From NCBI GenBank assembly GCA_021209875.1, contig JAGYVD010000002.1, positions 5,518,001-5,582,000 on the forward strand: a stretch of 64,000 nucleotides of DNA, written 5' to 3'. Made by a program: the position numbers and the translations under genes. Below, one piece after another: positions 48,213-58,768 of the stretch (position 1 is the stretch's first letter; each line of letters begins with the position of its first letter). Under the pieces are notes generated by a model. The model was given only the letters and a program-made list of their open reading frames with translations, did no database searches and was not told where the DNA came from. This DNA is from Rosellinia necatrix (Eukaryota; Ascomycota; Sordariomycetes; Xylariales; Xylariaceae).

Positions 48213-50134
48213 ATGGAACGCAGACATGATCATGGCGCCACAAACCCGATATTCACTTCGGTAAACGAGTCTCTGGCTCAGGGCTACTGGTATTTCGTTG
48301 CCGCGATTGTAGTTTTATTGGCCATCATTCGCGGCATCAATGTTATCCAGAATAGGATCAGGTAAGCCGATATTGGCGGTGGTTGGATGGCTTGAGCATA
48401 TCATACTAACACTGTACCGCTAGACTACGCAGAGCCAGAGCCGCGTCGATTCAATATCCAACGAAACCATCGAACCAGTTTATGCAAGCATGGGCGACAT
48501 TGACGGCCGTGGTGCGGGAGATGAGTTATCCCCAGCTCTACGTCCCTGTTCACTATCTAAGCTGGGCAACCCCTCCTCCTTTGGGTCGTGTCCTTGTGAT
48601 GCTCGTTTACTGGGCTGTCATAATCTACATGATGGTGCATGAGGCCGTGATCAACGACGTGTATTTCTGGGAGCGGATTGGTTATCGGAATGCCTGGGTC
48701 ACTGTAACCCAAGTCCCGCTTCTTTACCTCTTGGCCTCCAAGACCAACATGATCGGGCTCATTATCGGCACTGGTCATGAGCGGCTCAACTGGCTGCATC
48801 GATGGGTCGCCCGGACCATGTTCGTCACCGCTACTGTTCACGGATTTTACTTCTGGGCTGAATGGGTGTATTATGATATTGTACAGGACGAGCTAGATAC
48901 ATTATCTACCATCGTACCTTATGGCCTCGGGGCTTGGGGTATCCTGCTATGGATGACGATCACGTCTTTCAAGCCTTTCCGGTCCACGGCCTACGAGTTC
49001 TTTGTCATCCAGCATGTCCTGGCGGCCGTTATATTCTTATATGTGGTCTACGTTCACATTCCTGTCTCGGCTCGGTACAACATCTGGTTTGCTATCGCTG
49101 CCATCTCCTTTGATCGTGTTTGCCGCTTAGTCCTACTGGTGTGGCAGAATGTAAAATTTAAGCCAAAGCAGAGATGCTGTAAGGGTGGCCAGCGGCTCGG
49201 TCACCAGGTGCAACTAACAGCCGTCGGAAACTCGATGACAGTCCTCACTATCTCCGATGTACACTTCGACTGGACTGCAGGACAGTACCTCTATCTATGG
49301 ATCCCTCGAATTGGGGCCTTTGAGACGCATCCCTACACGATCGCCACATCCCACCCTCTACCCGGCACCTGCATATGCAACAGTATCCAACTAGTAGTTC
49401 GATCACACAACGGATTTTCGAAGAGGCTTCACCAATTTGCCAAGAAGGCGGCAGCCTCGGGGAAAAACGATACCGTGAGAGCCTTCGTGGTTGGGCCTTA
49501 TGGTCAGCCTCCACGTTGGGATATCTTTGAAACACTTCTTCTTATCTCAGCATCTACGGGCGCCTCCTATACGCTGCCAATTCTTGAGAGCCTTCTCGAG
49601 TCTAAGACGACGAAATGCACGAAGAGGGTGGACTTTTTATTAGCGGCGAAACAGGGAGAAGAAGTTGGATTTTACCATGAACGGCTTCATGATGCCATTG
49701 ACAAGGCGCAATCGATAGGCATTGATCTGACGGTACATATCGCCGTGACAGGTAACGGACAGCTAGAAACTCTAGGCGTGGTGCCTACGGCTGTAGGTGC
49801 CGATATGGAAAAGGGGGCCTTTGCCCGGACTGGGGATATGGCGGCGGGGGTTGAAACCATTTCTACGGGTAGGTCGTCACCACGAAAGCGGTTGTCGCGA
49901 AATAGCTTCGATGACTCGCACGTATTCCACTCGGCGACAAGACCCGATGTCGCAGATTTCATCAGGGGGGCTGTTGAGGCGACAGGGGGCGAGACTGGCG
50001 TTGTGGTGTGCGGCGGACAGTCCCTAGTAGCGCAAGTGAGAACAAGCGTGGCGAAGCTCAGCGACGAGCGGGGTGTTCACAAGGGCACGGGAGCCCAGGG
50101 AATTCAGCTATATGTCGAAGAATACAGCTTTTAG
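48213..50134 (+). CDS. Ferric/cupric reductase transmembrane component (FRE family)
   Basis: Exons 48213-48361 and 48424-50134, split by a 62-nt intron (GTAAGC..TAG), encode 619 residues. The first exon gives an extracellular N-terminus with an NES sequon and the first membrane segment. The ferric reductase core has the expected two pairs of haem-ligand His: about 175 and 189 (LHRWVARTMF..VHGFYFW), and 247 and 261 (VIQHVL..VYVH). An FAD-binding domain shows HPYTIATSH (about 352). The NADPH domain has VVGPYGQP, LLISASTGASYTLP and a C-terminal VVCGGQSL. It would pass electrons from NADPH across the plasma membrane to reduce Fe3+ or Cu2+ before uptake. A low-complexity Ser/Arg part between the NADPH motifs is variable in the family. 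Confidence 0.93.
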
Positions 50135-51498
50135 ACAAGTTCGGCCGTGGGGCTCAAACGACCCGAATATACATCGTCACTTTCTTTCAACCAAATAAAG
50201 GCCAATCCCCTGCCTTCGGCACTGTATGGGTATTAGAGACATTCTCAGAGACTCCCGCGAAGGGGCATTTCTTAACTAAGCTCTATCTACAAGAGCGTTG
50301 GTTTAGATGCGACGCCTACGCCTTTGGTGAAGGCTGGCATGTGTATAATTGATATCTATGATATGGATGGGGTTTAAGAGAGAGGCACATTACACCTACA
50401 CAATCAACAGTAGAGCAATGTACTCTACCAACATGCATAGTTTAGAGTCTGTGAAGTCCTACCTTGCTACTAACATATGTATACTTTCGAACAACAAAAA
50501 TTAGTTAATATAAATGATCGGTTGCAGAAATACATACAAACGGATGGTTGTCAGGAATTACCTGTTGGAAACCCGCCATGTTGGGCGATTGGTCTAATTG
50601 AATAAAGGGTCATCATATAGGGGGTGTGGTTCTAAGCGATTATATGCCTAAACTAATTTGTATGGACTAGAAAAAGTCTGCGGAACATTAGACCAGCGAA
50701 GAAACAGAACGCCACAATCAATTGAACAGGCCGATTTCTAACATTATCTAACCTTGGATATTTACCTAGGTTGGGCCTTCTTCTACAACTCGGAAGTAGA
50801 GAGAAGGAAGCGGGTGATGGCGGGAAGGCCCAGACTCCACGCCCGTTTTAGACCCCGCCATAACTAAGCTCTTGGCAGGAGTTATCCTTGTGCGGAAAAC
50901 TAAATCTTTCTAGGCCGACTAGACTAATCAGGCCTAATCAGGCTTAGACAGATGGAGATAAGGAGTTACTGGCCCGTGTACCAGTGCGTTGGTATCGGAG
51001 CTTATTGAGTCACTGGCAGGAAAAACCTATTGTTCACAGCCATTTCGCACGCACCCGCCCCCTTACGCTGCACCGTCCATTCTTCGATGCCCCCGACTGC
51101 GACTGCGCCTGCGCCTGCAACCGCGTTTGCGCCTGGAACTGCGCTAAATCCCTGTGGTTGGTTTTTGAGTGGTTGAACCCATGACGGCACCACCGACCCG
51201 CGTCTTCTCATTCGCTTCTCCATCTCCCCTCCGACTCTTGCGCCCTGGCCGGACCTTGCAACGCAACTTTTGCCATTTATCGATTTTACCCCACCACGAA
51301 AACCAGCAACCCCTCCATCACGTACACCACTTTATACGCCACTTTCACCATTCCCGTCGCCCCAATCACCACTATACACGCCATTTTCAACACCATTATT
51401 CCTGCCGACCCGGTCCTCTACCCCCTTCTCCGACACGATCACCCTTCGACCTCGAACCGTCCCGGAAGCCCTTGCGTTTGCAATCGCGCGCCGTCTCC
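50135..51498. other. Intergenic stretch and leader of the arginyl-tRNA synthetase gene
   Basis: The first part is the probable 3' UTR of the reductase. From about 51169 an open frame runs without stop into the synthetase start at 51499. Its first part is Arg/Ser-rich and presequence-like, then becomes His-rich through CACCA repeats. Confidence 0.5.
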
Positions 51499-53707
51499 AT
51501 GGCCGCCACCGACCCGGTCAACGAGCTCACTGCCCAGCTCGAAAAGCTCGGCCCCCTCGACCAGTATCCCAACTGCTATCCCGACGCCAACCCCTTAGAT
51601 ATCTACCGCGCCCATATCACCACCATCCTCCACGAAATCACCGGCGTTGATAGTACCATTATCTACAATGCGCTCCAGTGGACTCTGTCCTTAGACAAGG
51701 GTGACTTGGTCCTGGCCATCCCCGCACTTCGCGTCAAGGGCAAGCCCGCCGATCTTGGGCAGCAATGGATAGAAAAGGCGTGTATTGCCCCTCGCGCGAG
51801 CTTTCCTGTCGTCTGACGCTGACTGGGAGTCTGCAGTGGCCCGAATCCCCGCTTGTTGAGAAGCCCATCCCCAACGGCGCCTTCTTACCATTTTTCTTTA
51901 AGCCGGGCCCCTTAACACAGGCCCTCGTACCAACCGCTCGGAAGCTCGGTCGTGACTTCGGCGCAAATAAGGCGAACGGTCTCAGGGACCCGAAAGATCC
52001 TTCCAAGGGCAAGAAACGTATCATTGTTGAATTTTCAAGCCCAAATGTGAGAGCTACAACAACCCCGTCTCACTATCGTACTAAACCGTTGCGATGATTG
52101 CTAATACGGTGCGTAGATCGCCAAACCTTTCCACGCCGGTCACTTGCGAAGTACCATCATCGGAGGCTTTCTAACCAATCTCTACGCTGCCACGGGCTGG
52201 GATGTTGTCCGCATCAACTATCTTGGGGATTGGGGAAAGCAGTACGGCATCTTGGCTGTCGGCTTTGAGAGATATGGCAGCGAGGAAGCCTTGGCTCAGG
52301 ACCCTATCAATCACCTTTTTGAGATCTACGTAAAGGTCAATAAGGAGATAGCCGAAGAGAAAGAAGAATGTGAGAAGCTCCAGAAGGACGGCAAGGCGGC
52401 CGAGGCCCAAAATATACTGGATAATGGCACCGACGAACAAGCGCGCCGGTACTTCAAGTTAATGGTGGACGGCGACGAGAAGGCGCTCGCCCTGTGGAAG
52501 CGGTTCCGAGATCTCAGCATTGATCGATACAAACAGACCTACAGCCGACTAAATATCACATTTGACGAATACTCGGGCGAGAGTCAAGTCTCCGAAGTCG
52601 CCATGAATACGGCTGCCAAGCGCATGCTGGACTTGGGCATTGCTGAGGAGTCAGATGGTGCGCTCATCGTCGATTTTACCAAGCATGTTCCGGGAAAAGC
52701 TGGCAAGGCCCTGGAGAAGCCTATCGTTCGCCGGAAGGATGGTACCGCCCTGTACCTCACCCGCGATATTAGCGAACTCTTGAACCGTGAGGAGAAGTAC
52801 CACTTCGATCACATGATATACGTCATAGCGTCGCAACAGGATTTACACGTCAAGCAGTTCTTCAAAGTCGTTGAGCTCATGGGCCATAAAGAGATCGCTG
52901 CTAAGGTCCAGCACATTAATTTCGGCTTGGTCTTAGGTATGAGCACTCGAAAGGGCACCGTCAAGTTCTTGAATGATATTCTTCGGGATGTCGGCGACTA
53001 TATGCACGAAGTTATGAAGAAGAATGAAGATAAGTATCAGCAGGTTGAAAATCCCGAAGCTGTCGCCGACATTCTTGGCATTAGCGCCGTAATGTGTCAA
53101 GACATGGCCGGCAAACGGTACCCGTTGATCTCTCTTGTTGCGAACAAGATATTGAAGCTGACCTCGATTTTAGTGGCAATAATTACCAATTTGACATGGC
53201 AGTGATGACTTCGTTTGAAGGAGACACTGGGCCCTACCTCCAATATGCTCACGCTCGGCTTTGCTCCATCACTCGTAAGGCTAATCTCAGCGAGGAGGAA
53301 ATCGCCTCGGCAGATCTATCCCTGCTTGTGGAGCCCCACGCTGTCAACCTCGTGCGCGTCCTTGCGCAATGGCCCGATGTCGTACAAAACACCCTTCGTA
53401 CCCTGTAAGCCTCCAATCTCTGCCTACTTGTGTGAATCTTGATCTGATATGTCATATAGTGAGCCTACGACGATCTTGACCTACCTGTTCAAGATGACCC
53501 ATATTTTGAGCTCCAGTTACGATCACCTACGTATCGTTGGGTCAGAGCCGGGTCTAATGAAGTCTCGCATGGCTTTATATGACGCCGCACGCATCATTCT
53601 TAATAATGGCATGCGTTTACTTGGACTCACACCTGTAGAGAGGTAAGAATTCCGGAATATCGCCGCAGACCCTGCTAGCAACCCACTAACGGCTTCACAG
53701 GATGTAA
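51499..53707 (+). CDS. Arginyl-tRNA synthetase, cytosolic type (class I)
   Basis: Six exons: 51499-51777, 51837-52046, 52117-53117, 53174-53404, 53460-53642 and 53701-53707, in total 636 residues; the last exon supplies only part of the final Met codon and the stop. The N-terminal additional domain is followed by the HIGH-type motif FHAGHLRS at the third exon start, the catalytic core (RINYLGDWGKQ), a KMSKS-like GMSTRKGTVKFL, then a DALR anticodon-binding domain (SFEGDTGPYLQYAHARL onward). It joins arginine to tRNA-Arg. The first intron seems to begin GC instead of GT, since that join gives IEK-WPESPLVEKP in frame. An in-frame upstream Met at 51181 precedes an Arg-rich presequence-like leader, so a mitochondrial form is possible. 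Confidence 0.94.
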
Positions 53708-55666
53708 ACCCTTTACCCAACGATGAGAAAATAGAACATAGCCCACGGATAGATGTGGAACTACGGCCTCGTCGGGGCCTAGTAATTCTAAGGTCATACA
53801 TATTGCACGCGCACAGGACAGATTGCGACGCCACCCTAAAATAAAAAGGGGGGTGACTCACTAGCAGCATCGACCACGAAACAATCAAATCTGTTGGTAG
53901 AAGAGATGGTGAGAATTGACCGCCTAACGCAGTTATATTACTGGATACATACAAAGAAATCGAGTCCACTACAATCAAACCCCGTGACTGGATAGTTGCT
54001 AATATTGACTTCTGAGGAGCCGCAGCAAGTGTATTCGCGTGACAACCATACTGCTGTGTATACCTCAACATCTTGTAGTTCTCACCACCATCTCTCATAT
54101 GCTATCGTCGATCGAGCCCGACTAGGTTCAGGTTATTACCTTCCTCATTGCCACCCCGCCTCTCTGTGCCCTCATCCGCACCCTCCACCAACCTTCACGA
54201 ATCATTCTGCCGTCACAGCCTTCATCGTACGAGAACCCGCGTTCTTATCAGCAAATACAATTGAAACTCAGTTCTCGAACTCCTTAATACACACCAATGA
54301 CGGCAGTTATTTTTCACGTGCATATAAGACACTCAATTTACACTTTCTCGGCTCCGAGTTGCGCAGATAGCCAAGAAAAGGGGGTAGCTAGGCAGCGCCA
54401 GTGGATCCCGGTCGGCAAAAACAAAAGAGAATATTTACAGCGACGATCATGGCATTCTAGTCGAGGCATTCTATCGTGGTTAAGCCTCATAGCTTTGTTG
54501 CGGGCGTATTGTATGGTTTCTGTCATGTTGACCAATCGCAGCAATACAAGGCACAGGAACCTTTGTTGGGTCGTTCTATTGATTCCGTATGTTTGTGGCA
54601 ATAATCAATCAATATGCTCAGATTATACATTTATCACCAGACTAACAACTGAGCTTGATATGAATCGCCGTTGTCGTTATCCCCGAGCAAAGCTTGTCGC
54701 AATAGGGTGGATGGCAATGGGAATTATGCAGCAACTGCCAAGTGCGGCATCAAATGGATTTTGGTGTTATAGGCACCCGAAACTGTCCCTCCGCTTTATT
54801 CCTCGCCATGCCTGTTACAGTTTCCCAGGGGCGATAGGCACATGGATAAGATTGTGCCACCTCAGAATATCCTATAGAGACCCGGTTGACCCATGACTGG
54901 CGGATGATCGGGATTATGATGGACAGCTTGGACCGATCCTTTTAACATCTCGCGACATCGGGATAATTATCGGGACGATTGCCGGGGCTCGAGGCTCCGG
55001 CGTTAATGCTTTGGCAGTCATTATCGTCTGCTGGGTTGAACTTTGCTATCCTGATCTGTCTTGATGCAAATCCACCTTATGCTGCCAGATGATAATTATT
55101 ATGTAACGCTTGCTCGTATCGGCAAGAAAACCTGCAACACCAACTCGGATTATAATCCATTTTCATTCACCGCGGTATTCGTGATTCTGCGATAACATGA
55201 GAGCCTCTACGGATTTATTCAGGGGCAGGAGCATGAAGAGGTTTTGCTCCTATACCACCCGCACCCACACCACACCTATGCCCTATGCATTAGAATTGAT
55301 GCTTTCTAAGCAGTTTTCTCCTCCCATCCTAGTCTCTCAGTAGCCTCAGAGCCATAACCCTGCGGCATTGCACGAGTCTACAGACCTTTGATAGCACCGA
55401 CAGCTTTGCATGTGTAATAAACTTTCATTATCCCGGCTAGGTCAGGATGGCATCAGGGGGCCAACTTGGCCAAAAGCTTCTGATAAAAACACTATCTTGC
55501 CCCAACGTATAAGGGACGTTTGATATCTCTGGCTTTCCGGATTCTGGCGTCTTTCTGCCTTGACGGACTCGAAGTATATCGAAGACGGGCCCGAAGCGTG
55601 TCACATGCCTCGTCGCGAACCCCCATATGTGCTTATAGCATAGTGTTGGCGCCTCCAGCTGTTACT
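53708..55666. other. Intergenic stretch, no firmly supported gene
   Basis: A 199-codon plus frame at 54297-54896 and a 191-codon minus frame at 53523-54098 (overlapping the synthetase 3' end) have no domain, signal or splice support. The right part is the promoter of the P450; the frame before its Met at 55667 has no family features. Confidence 0.5.
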
Positions 55667-57991
55667 ATGGCAGCTGTCCCCTTCCTAGCAGGCCTGGGGT
55701 TGCTTATCTTGATCTCCCGTCTGATATGGAGAGAACGTGCCAGGTCTAAGATCCCTGCCGGGGTGCAGCGCCTCCCCGGTCCCAAGTGTAAGTAGTCATA
55801 TCGGAGGTACACGACGGTTATAACTGCGATGCCCATACCGCGCGTTACTAACGTTACCAGGCTACCCAATCGTGGGCCGGGTGCACGATGTACCGTCCGA
55901 AGCATCGTGGCTCAAATTCTACGAGTGGAGTAAAGAATATGGACCAATATACCAAATGGAGATTTTCGGTACCGTGCACGTCTGGATCTCGTCCGAACGG
56001 GTGGCCCACGATCTCCTCTCCCGCCGGGCCGCCATCTACTCGGACCGCCCTCAGATCCCCAACCTCCCCGACAACCGAACAAAGGGGGACTACCTAGCTC
56101 TGACGGGCAGCAACGGTAAGTGTTCTTGACCCCCCATAGCCACAAATTGGCTACGTGCTCATCAGATCAAAAAAAAAATTCAACAGACGTCTGGAAGCGT
56201 CAGCGCAAACTGGCCCAGCAGCTGATGGCGGCGAACGTGTCGCTGCACGACTACCCGCGGCGGGAGCGCGACCGGCTGCTCTACCTCCTGTCGACGGACG
56301 CGTCGCAGTACCGCGAGTACATCGAGCAGTTCACGTCGCGGACGGTGGCGCGGCTGACGTGGGGGAGCCCGCACTCGGCCTCGCGGCTGCGCGTGACGAC
56401 GGCGGGGCTCCTCGAGACCATCTCGCCGGCGGGCGCGCTGCCGAACCTCATCTCGTGGCTCATGTACCTGCCGGCGTGGCTGAGCCCGTGGCAGCGGAAG
56501 GAGCGGGCCCGGCACGCCGCCGAGGCGAGGCTGCTCGAGGACAACCTCCGGTACGCGCACGACCGCGTCGCCGACGGCACGGCCGACCCGAGCTTCATCC
56601 GCACCTTCATCGAGACCACGGGCCTCCCGGGCAGCGCCAAGACATCGGGGGGGCCATCCACTGCCACCGCCATGCCCCCTCCCGCCGAGCCCGAGGCCGC
56701 CTACGTCATCGGCCAGATGGCCATCGCCGGCGCCCTCACCATCGGCAGCCCCATCCAGAGCTTCCTGCTCGCCATGCTCCACTACCCGGCCTGGCAGCGC
56801 CGGCTGCAGGACGAGGTCGACCGCGAGTGCGCCGGCGCCTGCCCGCTGTGGGAGGACCGCGAGAGGCTGCCGCTGCTGCGCGCCGTCGTCAAGGAGGTCA
56901 TTCGGTGGAGACCGCCCGTCCCGACAGGTATGTTGTAGCGCAACGTAACGTAACGTTGGGTTTAGACCGGACGAGAGAGCGGCACGACTAAGATGTTATC
57001 ATGCGATCGTACTGGGCGAGGGGAAGGTGCTAATGTTAGGCAATATAGGGATCCCGCACGCTGTCGAGAAGGATGATGTGTATAACGGCTACTTCATCCC
57101 GGCCGGAGCGACCATCCACGCGCTAGAATGGTGAGCCTTGTTTGTCTGTCTGTCTATCTATCTGTCTACATAACGACACAACACCGACCCAGCCCCTCCA
57201 CCCCCCCCGCGCGCATGAAACGGTCGTCCTCTCTCCAGGTGAACTTTATAACTCACTCATAGTTTCTTCCCTTTTTATTGGCACGCAGGGCAATGACGCG
57301 CGACGAGAAGACGTACCCGGACGGGGACGCGTTCAACCCGGCGCGGTGGCTGGAGCCGTCGTACCCGACGTACCGGGCGCCGCTGACGACGCACCCGCGG
57401 CTGCAGGGGTTCAGCCAGTTCGGCTTCGGGCGCCGCACGTGCCAGGGCATCCCGCTCGTCGAGCAGGACCTGTACCTGGCCATGGGCGGGATCGCGTGGG
57501 CGTTCGACATCCGCCGCCGCCGCCGCCGCCGTCGTCGCCGCCGTCGCGACGACGGCAACGACGGCGACGGCGAGGAAGAGGAGGAGGAGGAGGAGGAGGT
57601 GCCGGTCCACTGGAACGACTACACCCCGCTGCTGATCGCCAAGCCCGTCGCCTTCGAGTTCGACGCCGCCGTCCGCGACGAGGGGAAACGCGCCATGCTC
57701 AGGCGCATGTGGATCGAGGGGAAGGGCGAGGACGACGAGACGCTGCCGTGGGAGGCGGAAGAGGAGGAGGAGGAGGAGGGGGAGGGGGAGAAGATAATAA
57801 CCCCCGCCGCGGGGGCCGAGTCGATCGTGAGGAAAAAAGATCCTCGTGGTGGTGGTGGTGGTGCTGGTGGCGATGATGCGTTCAGTGATCGCGGGAGCGA
57901 GACGAGTGGCCCCGCGCACTCTGCCACCGACTCCACGGCTTCGTCTACGCGGTCTGAGTCTGACGTGTCGGAGGCGGGACGACATGATTGA
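55667..57991 (+). CDS. Cytochrome P450 monooxygenase with expanded C-terminal insertions
   Basis: Five exons: 55667-55787, 55861-56115, 56187-56927, 57049-57130 and 57289-57991, in total 633 residues. An N-terminal membrane anchor (LAGLGLLILISRLIW) and Pro-rich RLPGPK lead. The I-helix region reads AGALTIGSP rather than the usual AGxDTT. ExxR is EVIR (362-365), the PERF-type motif is FNPARW (415-420), and the haem loop is FGFGRRTCQG with Cys 451. Between the L helix and the last beta strands lies an insertion: twelve Arg, then an Asp/Gly stretch, then about nine Glu. After the domain end (VAFEF) comes a long acidic, Gly/Ser-rich tail. Most of the excess over a 500-residue P450 comes from these parts. 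It lies convergent to the NRPS, with 777 bases between stops. Substrate unknown; tailoring of the NRPS product is inferred. Confidence 0.92.
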
Positions 57992-58768
57992 TTATTAAGG
58001 TCCGTCCGTCATCTATATAGTTGAGATGATGGACGGGACTTTTGGGAGTGGGAAGTGTGTTGGGTGCTAGGTATACTTTGCGCTTGAAAAAAAAAAAGGG
58101 GGGGGGGGAGAGGGTTGGAAGAAGGGGTTTTGCTTGTCGATCGATGGGTGTTGTTTCGGGCGCGTATCGAGCTGTGCTTGAATCGGTGGCGCCTTCCATT
58201 GTTCGTTTGTCTACATATCCGGTTGGGTATTTATTTGGATGTGTATGTGTACGTCTGTGTGTGTATAGTTGCTAGATGCGCCTTGGTTTAGGACGGCGCA
58301 GCGTGCATCGAGATTGATTGATTGAGGTTCAACTTATTCATTATATCAGAGACATACATATGCTGTAACCGAAAAACGACACGACTAATCCTGGTTAGAA
58401 TCAATAGTAGATATGGCACCCCGCGATATATGTTCATGTAAAAATGTCACTAGTTCAAAAATTGCTGTGACATACATACAGAGGTAGTCAAGGGCCGCCG
58501 ATGGTGTCGATGTCAGGTAGATAAAGCATATGGCGAGATCCTGGCTACCCTAGGGTGTGGCTTTAGAGGCATATTTGTGTATATAAGGACTGAAGGCCTC
58601 CTACTTTAGATGGGGGGCCCAGGTATCAATGATACTAAGCCCTGCCCTTATACTCAGCTATCTCCTTGCAACTCAGTTGTTACCTTCTAGTGACTAAACC
58701 TCACTCTCGACATTCTCCATATGACAATCCAGCGGCAACTACTTCTCACCTTTCCCACTCCCCACGCC
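57992..58768. other. Convergent intergenic stretch with A11G11 tract
   Basis: A homopurine tract of eleven A followed by eleven G lies at 58087-58108, about 100 bases after the P450 stop. No gene is seen. Confidence 0.6.

Noticed and set aside
54297..54896. 199-codon plus-strand frame
   Set aside because: No domain, no conserved-looking segments and no splice partners; length alone is not enough.
56155..57876. Long alternative frames inside the P450 on both strands
   Set aside because: They arise from the very high GC content of these exons and lack any domain motif.
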